DNA of 64,000 nucleotides, taken from positions 84,501 through 148,500 of the forward strand of contig JACEEZ010010076.1 of assembly GCA_016584305.1 (NCBI GenBank), read 5' to 3'. Positions 9,367 to 21,559 of the stretch are shown here, one piece after another. The position numbers were made by a program, and so were the translations under genes. The DNA is from Chionoecetes opilio. Lineage: Eukaryota; Arthropoda; Malacostraca; Decapoda; Majidae. The notes below the pieces were generated by a model, which was not told the DNA's origin, ran no database searches, and saw only the letters and a list, made by a program, of their open reading frames with translations. Position 1 is the first letter of the stretch. Every line of letters begins with the position of its first letter.

Positions 9367-10250
9367 ACTCTTCTTCCTCTTGTGACCTGCATCGCCTCTG
9401 TTCTTCCCTTGCCGCGGACACTTTTTAATGAGGATTTGGCTTTAGTTAGGAGATTAAAGCGTGGGATTAGGTTAGGTTAGGTTAGATTAGTGAGTCTAAA
9501 GGTCGGGTTAGGTAAGTTTAATTTTCATATCTCATATACACTCCTTCCTATTAAGTACGTCTTATATCTCCGAAAGTAGTGATTTGCGACGGAAGTTCAT
9601 AGAGAAAATGTTTCTTAGAATCTATTCAGGTGAACAGAAACCACACTCCCATTTGTGTAGGGAGTTTTGGTCCTACTGTAAACATTTACCCTACATTTAC
9701 CTGGCCAAAAACTGGTGCTTTTTCAGATGGAGATATTTCTATTTTCCGGAAACCTGTGGCGGGTGGGCCCGCCCGCCACAGGTTTCGGTGGCCACAGGTG
9801 ACAGTGGCGGGCGGGCGGGCCCGCCCGCCCGCCCGCAACTCGATTTTGAGCTCTGCCACGCCCTGCTGGGATGAAATTATTACCCTAACCTAACCGAACC
9901 TAACCTTCTAACGGGAGGGGCTCCGTCCCCTTCGACCCCCTCACGAGAATATTAACCTAACCTTAACAGGCGGTAGCAACCGCGCAGTTCTCGTCCACTA
10001 TAACCCATTTAGCCCACATGAACGCGTCTTCATCTGTCGCTGTTCTCTTCTAACAATCACCTCTTCCCTTTTCATCACCAGTAGTAACTACGTATATATA
10101 TATATGCCCCTTAAGTTAAAACATTAACAACAAGTCCCCGCGCCTCCCGCTGTCATCGCTTCATCTCTGTTTGTTATGGTTGGGTGAAGCGGTTGGCCCA
10201 ACCGTGTGCTAGTGTGTTGTCAAACAGGTCAAGCCAAATGCGTGTTTGGT
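9367..10250 (+). repeat. Composite repeat E1, copy 2, left part
   Basis: Matches 4018-4901 nearly base for base, including TTAGG-like strings, the GC hairpins and the 'ccgtgtgctagtgtgttgtc' end. Its continuation is displaced to 14239-14335 by two successive insertions. Confidence 0.75.
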
Positions 10251-11202
10251 TCGACGAAACAGTCTGACGAAACGCCTCGTGTGATACCTAGTGGGGTCTG
10301 TTGTGTAATCAATACAGCTCTCGTGAAAATTTCGTATAGATTTTTGCAAACATGTTTTTTTGGAAAGTATGGACCACAAAGAGGGGAAAAAAAGTTGTTT
10401 ACATTTTTTCATCGGCCATGTTCACTATTTGGCAGCCATTTTTCAAAAGGGCTATCGCGTAGCAAAAATATGCGACACTGTGATCATGAACAGGGTTTGT
10501 GATGCAGCCCAGTACAAATAGGGTTGGTTTTTCCAGCAAATAAAGCCATACTACTATAAAGGTAGGTAGATACTTGATATTAGTTGAAAATATTACTGTT
10601 TCAATTAATATATCATCAATATTCCAGCAAAAGTGCTCACCAAAAATTAACGTGGAAGGATATTATAGTAGGCCTACGCATCATGCATGTGTGTGTGAGA
10701 CACCAAAATAGAGAGGTGTTTGGAGCTGTTTGATCTAGAAAAGGTAGGTTAAGGTCACCAATCCGCACACAGCATGTTGGGAGTTATGATGTAGCGACGT
10801 TCGGATGGACGTAAGACAACCCACACTTTTGCCTGTGGCAGTAACAGTAAGAAAAACGTTTTCCACTTAATCTTTAATCATTACGTTTGAACAAATTTAA
10901 TAACTAAAAATGTCATCATCGATGGAGTCAACCTCCTCGTCATCGTCACATATGGCCGAAGAGTCAATATTGTCAAATCAGTCAGAATCTGCCTCACATT
11001 TGCAGAATTCGGTACACACTATATTGTTCGTCTTGCAGGTACATCGAGCTCCAAATTTGCTAAGGCCTCTTCCAAGTGTGCCCAAGTTGCAGGAACCAGT
11101 TCTTTCAGTTGGTTGGGTTCAATTCCTGTTTCTCGGTTCGCGTGTCACAAATGGAACGCAAAAACCCCGTTGTTTTTTTTACAAACAAACTCAGCTGGCG
11201 AG

Positions 11203-11490
<288 letters not shown>

Positions 11491-11746
11491 GGGGGAACAT
11501 AAAAAGTGGTAACTCAGCTGTGATGTGAAGGGATCATATCAAGTTTAAGATCGCGGGACCGCTTTCCTCCACCAGTGCCCCTTGTAGGCCTGTCTGACAT
11601 CCTCTCCGACTCGTGCATGCGGAAAACCCTTCACGATAAGAGAAATAGGGCCCAAGGCGGCCATTGTTTGTTATGAACTGAAAACTCTACCCAGGCTATC
11701 CACCTCCCTATGTGAGTAGAGAAAGTTCAAGGGTTTTGCTGAGTCA

Positions 11747-12709
11747 CTACGTGCGTCGCCTTCGACCCAAGTTTTCGTGCGCAAATGGAACGCCTGAATT
11801 CTTGGGTTCCGTGAACTGGTTCTTGAAATGTCGCAAATGGAAGAGGCCTCTAGTGTTGCATCCACATTTAATGAGCTGAATGAGGACATCTGGAACAAGA
11901 GGATTTGTGGACATAATTGGTGCAAATCCTCCATTCGATGCTGTCCATCCAAGAGTGAGTGGGTCGAGAAGGATTGGGTGCGTCTCAAGTGATTGCTTCC
12001 AGATACTGCATTGCAAATGTGCTCTTAACACTAGTTGAAGGATGGCACCTTGTGTCGGGGGTAAGCGTTCCACTCCCTGGTGAGCTTTTAACTGACGGAA
12101 CATGTACCAGCGCAGATCTTCAGCATTGTCATGGTTAATTTGTTTTGTGCCGAACAGGCTACAAATATATTTTGTGCACGCTCGAAGGACATTATCAGTG
12201 GGTGCATCTCCGATACCGAGAGCTGCCAAGCCGTGAATAACATCATTGCTGGAACTCATGTAGACATTGAAACAAGTCAGCTTTCCCTTCCCATGTATTC
12301 GACCAGTCGTATCACACCCGGTTAGTGCATGCATCCCACACAGACCTGATATTTTATGTGAATCCATTCGGTCAAACAATCCATGAAGTTCAATGTGTCG
12401 TCGGCTTTCTCCAGTACCCATGATCAGAGCGACCTCAGGCCCAGGATGAGATAACATGGTCATTGCAATAACTAGTACATCAGTGTCGGATGAGTAGATG
12501 TCAACTTTATACCCTAGCTTACGAATCTCTGCTGCATACAGGATCATCTTCGTATCGGCCTCTTCATGAGTATTAGTTATTCTGACGATGTTCTGCGTTG
12601 TTTGCACGTTATCCAGGATGCCTTGTCTTGTAACTGTTACAATATTTGATTTCACACCTCGGACTAGTTGGTCAGCAAGAAATAATATTAAACTATCCTT
12701 GGTTGCAGT
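11747..12709 (-). CDS. C-terminal part of a HEEADT/GCDT family protein, putative FEN/PIN-like nuclease
   Basis: The open frame runs from a probable acceptor (atttctag, 12716-12709) and begins NTATKDSLILFLADQLVRGV. Key motifs: HEEADTKMILYAAEIRKLGY, then IYSSDTDVLVIAM, then LCGMHALTGCDTTGRIHGKG, LRWYMFRQ, LPPTQGAILQLVLRAHLQCS, and a late Cys pair in LIKCGC. This order is found in many uncharacterised invertebrate proteins. The EEAD...SSDTDVL pair followed by a Gly-Cys-Asp and GKGK turn resembles the acidic XPG-I region and helix-hairpin-helix of FEN1/XPG nucleases; that link is inference. Little room remains upstream inside Q (under 460 bp), so the N-terminal half seems missing. No canonical ATG starts the frame. 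Confidence 0.6.
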   Translation of the reverse strand, partial: TATKDSLILFLADQLVRGVKSNIVTVTRQGILDNVQTTQNIVRITNTHEEADTKMILYAAEIRKLGYKVDIYSSDTDVLVIAMTMLSHPGPEVALIMGTGESRRHIELHGLFDRMDSHKISGLCGMHALTGCDTTGRIHGKGKLTCFNVYMSSSNDVIHGLAALGIGDAPTDNVLRACTKYICSLFGTKQINHDNAEDLRWYMFRQLKAHQGVERLPPTQGAILQLVLRAHLQCSIWKQSLETHPILLDPLTLGWTASNGGFAPIMSTNPLVPDVLIQLIKCGCNTRGLFHLRHFKNQFTEPKNSGVPFAHENLGRRRRT

Positions 12710-13225
12710 ATTCGCTAGAAATTATGCGAAATCTCGAATTGGGGTAGTTTTATCAACTTTGAAGATTGATGATTATTATTACAATTGCCTGATAATAATA
12801 CGACGCGATAATTATATCACCGGCAATTTCAAGAACTGACGGTCATTTTTACACAGAAATATATCCAATTGTTGCAAAAACAACCAAAATGATTGTATAT
12901 CTTGCAGATAAGTAATATATGGGATTACGTACACACATACAGCATTATGTGAGTCTCAATAATCGTCAAAACAAAACATGTTGGCGAATAAATGTCTTTT
13001 GTTCATATTATGGCAGCCATTTTGAAAATATGTTGCCATATGATGAAGATGGGATAGGAAAAAATGTAAACATATTTTTTGTTACTTAAAAAGGTGCATA
13101 GTATCCAAAAAATCCCTTTTTGGAAAATCTATACGAAATTTTCACGAAATTACACAACAGATCCGACTATACCCGCTTAAAGCGGGTATCACACGAGGCG
13201 TTTCGTCAGACTGTTTCGTCTGATC

Positions 13226-14238
13226 CTGGGGCTACATTCAGAGAGGCTAACTTCCGGTCTTCACGACCTAGCGACTTCCAACAGCTGTTTTGGGCAACTT
13301 TTGGCATTCTGCGGGCAGACTGATGACGTACTTAAAGACGTTGAGCTGTCAAAAACAGACAACTGCCTCCAGGCAGTTGTGGAGCACGCAATATACATAA
13401 AAATACTCATAAATTGAGTATATATGATGTTTTCTGACTCAAGAACTGAACAGGGCAAGTATACAAATGAAATTAGGCCATATTACAATGCCATCCGCTC
13501 GTGATGAGTTGTTATGGGGTGATGGGCCGAGTGGCGAACGGCGGCATCTCACCATGACTCACCACACCATACACCACCACGCACAGCTCCGCGACACAGA
13601 CAAGGTACATAATTATATTCCTTCTCCTTCTCCTTCTCCTCCTAGCCTTTTCTTGTAGCAGTTGGTGGTAGTTGTGGTAGTGGCAGCGGTGATAGTGGTA
13701 GTGGTGGCAGCAGTAATAAAATATAAGCCGTGTAACACACATTTCAGCAAGTGTTATTGGAGTGGTCTTCGTACTAAGACGATGCTTGGACGACAAAAAC
13801 ACGGCTTACATTTTATTGCTGCTGCTGCTGCTACTACTGTTGCTGCTGCTACTGCTACAACTGCTGCCGGCTGCTATAAGAAAAGGTTAGGAGGAGGAAG
13901 AGGAGGAGGAGAAGCTAGGAGGTGGAGGAGGAGGAGGAAGAAGGGTGGAGCATTTTGGTGTGGATGATGAATTTGTTTATAAACACAGCTGAGAGCGTGG
14001 AAGCCTTGTGATTGGCTGAAACTTTTTGAGAAATACTATGTGATTCGCTGGCGAGGCTGTGACGTAATTGTACTCGCTCAGCCAATCAGCTATCGAAGCC
14101 CATAGCAACACCGTAGCGCCACTCCCATATCTCGTACCAGAATCCCCGCGACTTCCGGGTTGTACAAATAGAGGAAGTTAGTTAAGCTAAACACCGTGCC
14201 CTTTAACTCTCTCTGAATGTCTGCCCTGGTCTGTAGAT
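13226..14238 (-). mobile_element. TIR element family F, copy 3 (opposite orientation)
   Basis: Begins GGCTACATTCAGAGAGGC and ends CTCTCTGAATGTCTGCC. Flanking 'cctgg' on the left and 'cctggtctgtag' on the right, compared with uninterrupted 'gatcctggtctgtagatcc' at 4986-5004 in E1 copy 1, show a clean insertion with a 2-5 bp target duplication (bases ambiguous). Contains (TTC/TCC)n and (GCT)n/(ACT)n blocks and a deleted copy of the AGCCGTG MITE. Confidence 0.7.
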
Positions 14239-14335
14239 CCTTTCATCATATACCCTAATCGTTTTCTGTTTATCCTTTGGTGAGCCGCCTCCAGGGGGAG
14301 CTCACGGTGACGGACATCCATCGGGTCGAATATGT
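14239..14335 (+). repeat. Composite repeat E1, copy 2, right part
   Basis: 'tctgtagatcctttcatcat' through 'catcgggtcgaatatgtg' matches 4994-5099. It rejoins the E1 copy that was split by Q and F. Confidence 0.7.
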
Positions 14336-14469
14336 GCATGTACAGAAATCCCCTTTGTCCTCGCATCTAGAATGCACGAGCACTGATATCAACTCTTGCT
14401 TCATTTGAGGTGCTGGCCGTCCAGTACCAGAGGTGTTCCCCATCCAGGGGGAGCACTACGAGCTCCTAC

Positions 14470-14633
14470 TATCATTATTACTACTACTAATACTGCTATT
14501 ACTACTACTACTACTAATACTAATACTAATACTAATACTACTGCTACTACTACTACTGCTACTACTACTACTACTACTACTACTACAACTACAACTACAA
14601 CTACTATTGCTACTACTACTACTACTACTACTG

Positions 14634-14667
<34 letters not shown>

Positions 14668-14735
14668 GACTACTACTGCTGCTACTACTACTAAAGCTAC
14701 CACTACTACTACAACTACTAATAATAATAATAATA
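14470..14735 (+). repeat. (ACT)n-rich microsatellite
   Basis: About 265 bp of ACT with AAT and GCT variants. It produces spurious poly-Thr, poly-Leu and poly-Val frames on both strands. Confidence 0.9.
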
Positions 14736-14925
14736 TGAGTGGCACTTATGTGTTATCATGACCATGCATAATGAAGAATAAGTTGTGTTCTCACATAAGA
14801 ATCATCTTCACAAGTTTTTAATTATATACATGCTCACCTTTTTTATACTGTTGTCTGTTGGTCTTTATTAGTTCAAAGTGTTTTGGGGTCGCCACACCCT
14901 GGAACTCTGATTGACTTCTCACTCA

Positions 14926-14994
14926 TAAGAACATAAGAACATAAGGAAGCTGCAAGAGGCCGTGAGACCTACACGAGGTAGTTCCTGTTACTTA
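14926..14994 (-). repeat. SINE-like repeat G, copy 1, tail side (split by LINE)
   Basis: 'aagaacataagaacataagg' then 'agctgcaagaggccgtgaga' and 'cctacacgaggtagttcctg' match 42929-43034 and the reverse complements at 47610-47764 and 48768-48946. The other half resumes at 16369. Confidence 0.65.
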
Positions 14995-16363
14995 GGCATC
15001 TATCTGCTCACAATCTTCTATCTGATCGTCAGTACGGTTTCCGTAAAGGGCGATCTACTGGCGATCTTCCAGCTTTCCTAACTGAATCTTGGGCATCCTC
15101 CTTTAGGGGTTTCGGTGAAACTTTTGCTGTTGCCCTTGACATATCAAAAGCTTTTGATAGAGTCTGGCACAAATGTTTAATTTCCAAACTACCCTCATTC
15201 GGTTTCTATCCTTCTCTCTGTACCTTCATCTTCAGTTTCCTTTCAAACCGTTCTATTGCAGCTACTGTAGACGGACATTGTTCTTCTCCTAAATCTATCA
15301 ATAGTGGTGTTCCCCAGGGTTCTGTACTATCACCCACTCTCTTTCTATTATTCATTAATGATCTTCTAAGTCTAACTCAAAGCCCTACCCACTCCTACGC
15401 TGATGATTCTACCCTGCATTTTTCAACGTCGTTTATTAGATGTCCAACTCAACAGGAACTAAGTGATTCACGGAGAGATGCCACCGAGCGCCTAATTTCT
15501 GATCTTTCTATAATTTCTGATAGGGGCAAAGCAAACCTTGTTTTGTTCAATGCCTCAAAAACCCAATTTCTTCACCTATCTACTCGACAAAACCTACCAG
15601 ATAACTATCCCCTCTTTTTCAATGACACTCAACTATCTCCTTTGTCTACAATGAACATTCTAGGACTATCCTTTACTAAAGATCTGAACTGGAAATCTCA
15701 CATCTCATATCTTGCTAAAACAGCTTCTAAGAAGTTAGGTGTCCTGTGGCGTCTGCGTCCTTTTTTTTCTCCCTCCCAGTTGTTTACTCTCTACAGGGGC
15801 CTTATCCGCCCATGTATGGAGTATGTCGCGCATGTTTGGGGAGGATCCACTCATACAGCTATCCTAAACAGGGTTGAGTCAAAAGCTTTTCGTCTCATCA
15901 ACTCGTCAACATCGTCATCATCCTCTGACCGACTGTCTTCAATCTTTAAATCACCGCCGCAATGTTGCTTCTCTTGCTATCTTCTACCGTTATGTTCATG
16001 CTCACTGCTCTTCTGAACTTGCTAACTGCATGTCTCCTCCCGCTCCCGCGGCCTTGCTGCACAAGATTTCTACTCATTCTCATCCCTATTCTGTCCATCT
16101 TCCTAATGCAAGAGTTAATCAGTATCTTTACACTTTCATTCCTTCCACTGGTAAACTCTAGAACTCTCTTCCTGTTTCTATTTTTCCACCTTCCTATGAC
16201 ATAAATCTTTTCAAGAGAAGTGACAAGACACCTCCCGAACTAAATTGGCCCACCCCCCTTTTTGTATTATCTTACTGTCTTCTTTCAGGGACTGAAACGG
16301 GCTTTGTGTTACCTCTTTTTGTTGTGCCCTTGGCCAGTCCTTTATGATGTAAAAAAAAAAAAA
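14995..16363 (+). mobile_element. Jockey-like non-LTR retrotransposon, 5'-truncated
   Basis: Starts inside the reverse transcriptase domain and ends with a 14-base poly(A) preceded by 'cagtcctttatgatgt'. It is inserted in repeat G; ACTTA flanks both sides (14990-14994 and 16364-16368), consistent with a short target-site duplication. The endonuclease and 5' UTR are missing, as is usual for dead-on-arrival LINE copies. Confidence 0.8.
14997..16200 (+). pseudogene. Reverse transcriptase fragment of Jockey-like LINE
   Basis: A stop-free frame from 14997 to 16016 has no in-frame ATG at its start, so it is a truncated ORF2. Motifs in order: LLSDRQYGFRKGRSTGDL, VALDISKAFDRVWH, SGVPQGSVLSPTLFLLFIND, the catalytic SYADDSTLHF (YADD codons 15396-15407), NILGLSFTKDLNWKSHI, and the thumb region LYRGLIRPCMEYVAHVWGG. 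After about 15930 the reading shifts by one frame (RRNVASLAIFYRYVHAHCSS) and a stop follows near 16160. The DISKAFD and YADD aspartates are retained, but truncation and the frameshift make it inactive. Confidence 0.85.
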
Positions 16364-16368
16364 ACTTA

Positions 16369-16480
16369 ACACTACCTACATCCATCTTTCATCCCCATCC
16401 ATGAAATTATCTAGCCTCCTTTTAAAGCTCCATAATGACTCCGCACTAATTACCTGTCTACTGAGTCCATCCCACTCAGC
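16369..16480 (-). repeat. SINE-like repeat G, copy 1, head side
   Basis: 'acactacctacatccatctt' then 'tcatccccatccatgaaatt' continues repeat G across the LINE insertion and matches the reverse complement of 48768-48890. Confidence 0.65.
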
Positions 16481-16739
16481 CACACAAGGGGACCCAACAG
16501 CTACATATTACGCATTGAGTCAGTCTGTCACTGGGTTGGCATCATGAAGCATTACATCACTGTTTTCAGGAAGCAGTAGTCAAATTATGGTAGTTTTAGT
16601 CTTTATGATGCAGATTTTTATATTCCGTTACTGGGCAAGGGCTTAAAAAAGCCTGGTTCATCACTGCTCTTGATGAGTTAAAAAAATAAGTGAGTGTGTG
16701 AAGGAAATAAGAAGTGAAAAGACCAGCTTTGTTCCAAAA

Positions 16740-16958
16740 GCTCCTTGCTACGCCTCTCTCCAAGGAATTCAGTCCATGACAAGATAATAACACAATGAGG
16801 CATAGTACTCCATCGTTTACCTGGGTGATGCTGTAGTTGATGCCAGAAGTGAGCGAGCGCTTAGCTTGTCCTTTGTGGTGAGTGTGGCCTAGATCTAGTG
16901 GGTGTGTGCAGCAGACTGAGCCACTACTATCCAAACCCCCCGAAGAGTAGACAGACAT
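16740..16958 (-). pseudogene. Fragment like mitochondrial dicarboxylate carrier (SLC25A10-type), repeat 1
   Basis: The minus-strand frame from an ATG at 16958 reads GGLDSSGSVCCTHPLDL, then KGQAKRSLTSGI, ITQ, NDGVLCL and LSCHGLN. CCTHPLDL is the signature of the first transmembrane repeat of dicarboxylate carriers, and the later blocks resemble their 'NDGVLALYNGLSASL' stretch with local disruption. The Lys that should follow PLDL is missing (GHTHH instead). A GTAAAC donor-like site sits at 16820. Partial, decayed and without neighbours of the same gene; probably a pseudogene fragment or a badly diverged exon. Confidence 0.38.
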
Positions 16959-16959
16959 G

Positions 16960-17499
16960 CTGACGCACAGTGAATCACAATTATTGAAAATGACGACTCA
17001 TCTTCTAAATAATACAGCACATTAGTGAACAAAGAAAGGGTTCATGTGAATGAGGACGGCCAAACTAAACAGTTATATATGTACGTTACCATATGTAGGT
17101 AGATTGATTACAATGCCTACAGCGTTTTCAAGCAAGCATTGTTTGGAATTTTGAAACAATGGACGAAGCCTTGGTGCCTCATTATTACTAGCCACCCGTT
17201 TCCACAATGGTGCATTCTGTACAGGCATGGATATCCTTGGTTAGGGGGCATTTTGAGGTGGATGTCAGGTTGCGAGTGAGAAGCTCTTGACAAGGACATA
17301 GTCCCAGGACATTCACATCTTGTTACAAAACACAACATTTTCTTCAGCATAGTATTTCACTTATAGCTCAAAAATATTAGAATTTTGTAATCTTTCCATA
17401 TAGTTCTCAAGCATTCTGCGCGGTGTTGACTTTATTGATGGGGGCATGCGCTAAGCTGCGCGTGGCCTCAGTACTCATCTCCGTCGCATTAGCCCTTGA
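16960..17499. other. Intergenic, nothing recognised
   Basis: The open frame on the minus strand at 17117-17350 has no recognised motif and no repeat match in the window. Confidence 0.35.
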
Positions 17500-17707
17500 A
17501 CCTGTGGTGGGTGACAAACTGCCTACCGGTACACGAGGCTAGTGTGACATCGGTTACCATATTTCCTTCCCCAGGTTTCTCTAGGTACCAATTCCGAAAG
17601 GAAGGATGAACAGCTGATTAGGCTGCACGCCGACTGCCATGGCCGGGATTCGAACCAGAGCCAGCGGATTCGTGGCTGGGCGCGCTAGCCACTATACCAC
17701 GGAGGAG
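17500..17707 (-). repeat. tRNA-derived SINE
   Basis: On the minus strand, 17707-17636 folds like a tRNA: A-box GTGGTATAGTGGCTAGCGCG, an anticodon-arm-like CCAGC...GCTGG with loop ACGAATC, and a B-box GGTTCGAATCCCGGCCATGG. The loop is imperfect (one inner mismatch), so this is a tRNA-like SINE head rather than a working tRNA. The body runs to about 17500. Confidence 0.6.
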
Positions 17708-17734
17708 CATGACAGTCCAAATGCTCTTAGTTAT

Positions 17735-18080
17735 ATAAATTATTGTTATTATTATACTTATTATTATTATCATTATTATTGTCATTATGATTGTTATGAT
17801 TACAATTATTATTATTCATATTATCAGTATTATTATTATTACTATTATTCTAAATAGATATAACATATAATAATAATAATAATAATAGTAATGATAATAA
17901 TAATGATTGATAATACAAATAATAATAATTATATCATTATTATTTTTCTTATTTTTGTAATATCATCATCAGCATTATTACCATTATTATCGTTGTCGTT
18001 ATTATATTCATAATGACAATAATAGTGATTATCATCCTCAGTATCATTATACATACATATAATATATACATTATAAACTC
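17735..18080 (+). repeat. ATT/AAT-rich imperfect microsatellite
   Basis: Long stretch of ATT, TAT, AAT and CAT triplets. Translates as poly-Tyr. No gene. Confidence 0.8.
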
Positions 18081-18920
18081 TAAAGTTCCCAAAGCTTAAT
18101 TCCTATCGCTAAAAGTGTGTAAAATCTGAGCTAAATGCACAGACAAAATTACAAAGAACTTGTGGGGCCAGCGATGGAAGGTTGGACCGCTTGAATGCCA
18201 AGTAACATGAGGATATTGTAACAAAGGCTAATCTGGAAAACAGTGGATTACATGATGTTCAACATCAAAGAAAATGACATGGCCGAGTAAAATTATATAT
18301 GTGTCAGTACTAGCGTGGGTAAATCCACAAGGTGCAAATATCACTGTTAATAATTGTCAAGTGTAAGGTGTAGCAAGTGTACGTGTACCGTAGACGGTAG
18401 CTAGCAAGCTATTAATAACACCAAGCTATTAATAATAATAATAGCAAGCTAAATAAATAACACCATCAATCGGGAAAAAATACCCGATTTCATGATGTTA
18501 TTTATATAGTTAACGCTCATTTCTGCATGCTGCTAGTTCATTTATCAGAAAACTAAATATATCAATGGAAAGCTAATGAAATTTCGCTTCTATTCATATT
18601 ATCCATGTAAAAAGTTTTCTCGCAAAGTATTAAATGACGAACAGTTTAATAGAATATTTAGTTCATGCATATTTCTTGAGTCTCATAATGGCAGTTATTT
18701 AGTGTGTTTTACGGTTTTTTATTTGATAATATTATAGAACAAACATTTCCGAAGATAACAGTATACCTTTTATACTGATAAACATATATTTAGTAGTGGA
18801 AAATTACCATAAGCTGGCAAACACGGGCGGCAAGTGGAGTTTGTTGGTCCTCCAGCTCGCATTTCCCGCGTTTTTCGCCTGCACAGTGAGGGCTGTGACG
18901 CCACGTGCAAGACACCTATT
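18081..18920. other. AT-rich intergenic, nothing recognised
   Basis: No supported open frame. A small inverted repeat around 18476-18497 ('aatcgggaaaaaatacccgatt') can form a hairpin. Confidence 0.4.
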
Positions 18921-18922
18921 GT

Positions 18923-18923
<1 letters not shown>

Positions 18924-18955
<32 letters not shown>

Positions 18956-18980
18956 TAGTAGTAGTAGTAGTAGTAGTAGT

Positions 18981-19033
<53 letters not shown>

Positions 19034-19058
19034 TAAGTAGTTATAGCAGTAGTAGTAG
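18924..19058 (+). repeat. (TAG)n microsatellite
   Basis: TAG repeats with phase shifts, ending at the next repeat element. Confidence 0.9.
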
Positions 19059-19060
19059 TT

Positions 19061-19451
19061 ACGAGCGAGCGCGAAGCGCTCGTGAGTCCTCACTAATACG
19101 GGATTTTTCCGGGATAAGCGGCCGACCCGACCCGACCGACCATCACGCTTTTCAGGAGCTTATATCTTTGGAATCCCGCTTCCGATTGACAAGCGGTCTT
19201 GGCCATCTGATAGCCCCATTCAATCCCTATTTGTCTTGACATGTTTTGTCTCACGTGAGGGGTCAGCATGGCGCGTGCCACGTGAGGGGTGTCAGACAAC
19301 GTTATCTTGCTATAGCTGAGAAACGGCTGTACCGACTAAGTTGAAATTTGGTGTGTGGTTTGAGACCACACACTTAGCAATGTCACACAGGTCAAACTCC
19401 GGGCGACGCCGCACGTGCGCACGTGCGGTGGGTTTCTACGGGCTCGCTCGT
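19061..19451. mobile_element. Short TIR-like element with ACGAGCGAGC ends
   Basis: Begins ACGAGCGAGCGCGAAGCGCT (itself a hairpin) and ends GGCTCGCTCGT, which is inverted relative to the start. The middle contains 'gctgagaaacggctgtaccg', wording common in small invertebrate transposons, and a perfect 20-bp palindrome CCGCACGTGCGCACGTGCGG near 19410. Class uncertain. Confidence 0.4.
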
Positions 19452-21225
19452 CCCTTGCCGATTAAGGCGTCTTACTGAAATTATCTGTGATCAATCAATG
19501 TTTTCTGAGGTCAGTAGTAAGACAAGTAGTCATTCGTAATTTCTCTGCGAGTTGGAATTCGTAGGTAAGTAATTATCAATAGTTAGTTAACTGTACATAG
19601 GTAATACAAGTGAGCAGAATGTAGTTCATACAATGCGTGCATCACGTACATCATGTAGATGTGTAAAGAGTTATAGAGTAACTACTTGTCATGCATATAT
19701 TACCTAGGTTAGTACGTTAGTAACTAGTAGGTACACAATCCTATCATTCAAGTAGTGATCGTGGTACAACAGGAAGAACGTAAGTAAATAATTCCTGTAG
19801 TGAATGTAATTCATGTATGCATTTAATACGTAAGAAATGCAGTCAAGTAAAAATGTGTAACTTGTGCAACAAATAAGTGTGTTAGTATTTCATGCAAGTA
19901 AATAATGTATTGTAACAATAAGTGAGTTAGTATGTCTGTTAATACATAGCAATGTCATGCAAGTAATTAATGTATTTCAACATTAAGTGCGTAAAAATTC
20001 CTTTAAATGAGGAATGTAAGTAAATAATGCAATGCACTGTGGAGCAACTTTAACTCTTATATAATAGTATTCTAATGTGAAGAGTTATCTGTCATCCATT
20101 TGAGTTTCTATCGTGCTAGAGTTACAAGGTAAAAATGCAAATATATTCTTTTCTATAGTTGGTCAGAATAATATGTAGCTAAACCAAAAAAAAAATCGTA
20201 AAAACACCAATGTAAGTAAATTCAAGAGTGTCTATAACATTGGCTTGGTGTGTTGTGCAGACATTTTCTAAAAAGAGAACACCACACATTAAAATTCAGA
20301 ATACATGGTAATTGTAAAATAATCAGGTGAACTGATATAAAATGTGAATGGTATGGAATGGTATGACACTACTGTTTTTCCGTGTGTGATCGCAATTTGT
20401 GACGGTAATCATTGGTAGCAGTGTGTGTGTCATCATTAACGACAGGTGTGTCCTGTGTATCAAAATTAGTGCTTGGTAAAGCATCACCTGTATCAAATCC
20501 TCTAGTTACTCGAAAAGGACTTGCGACCGTGTAGTAAGACGTCTCAAACTATACACTCACGAAAGACAGAGAACATTACAGGAATCAGGTTCAGGAATCG
20601 GTAACACTGAACAGTGACAGTGAGTGACAGTGACAGTGAGTGGCAGTGAGCTGCCACTGCTGATGGCCGCTCGGGCACGCTAGTTATTTCATTTACGTTA
20701 ATTTCAGGAGCTTGCACTATTTCAGTAGTAAATGTGCAGCTAATAAAGTAGTAAATTAGTAGTAAATTAGTAGTAAATGTGCACTGGAAACATAACCGCG
20801 GACTAAAATTTCGCCTTGTGTAAAAAGGATAGTCATTTGTTTGCTGAACATTATGATGTAAGTGCCATAAAGGTGTCTGAATAGACGTATTGTACGTAGC
20901 CATTGTAAGATTAAATGTAAAAGTATGTTAAAACAGCACTATAATATACTTCGAACGTGTATGTGAATAACACTGTGTACACGTAATGTGCATATCTGCT
21001 CACCTAAAAATGTAAAATATTACTTAGCTGGTAGCACTAGCATTGGTGTATGATAGGTGAGAGCCCGGTGAGTGACGGATGAACAACACACAGGTGGGTG
21101 GGTGAACTGGGTGGAGGATGTTCAGTGGACAACGCTCGTGAACGTGGCCGGAGAAACACAAGCTGTTAAAGAGGTCATATAAGAAAAAAATAATAACATA
21201 TGCATACACATATAAGAACTAGGGG
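19452..21225. other. AT-rich intergenic; one weak ORF
   Basis: Mostly AT-rich with many 'aagtaa' strings. A minus-strand ORF starts at an ATG at 20903 (MATYNTSIQTPLWHLHHNVQ) and could have a donor-like GTTATG after 'agtccgcg', but no family is recognised and no partner exon found. Confidence 0.25.
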
Positions 21226-21268
21226 GGGGGCACTCAGTAGAGCGCATACCTCCGCCCGAATATTTGAT

Positions 21269-21351
<83 letters not shown>

Positions 21352-21522
21352 TCAGTATGAGCGCATACCTCCGGCCGAATATTTCATCAATTGGTTGCCA
21401 TGGCAACAGTTGTCAATAGATTTCATCCAAAATTAAATCAGTTCTTCCTTATACCAAATAGACTTGGTATACCGAGTTTGGTCCAAATCTATTCGTAACT
21501 TTTCGAGAAATCCTGTACACTA

Positions 21523-21559
<37 letters not shown>

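Noticed and set aside
9480..9500. TTAGG-type strings as a true telomere
   Set aside because: Only a few units inside the dispersed repeat E1, present on both strands and at several places.
14396..14761. Poly-Thr, poly-Leu and poly-Val frames
   Set aside because: All arise from the (ACT)n microsatellite.
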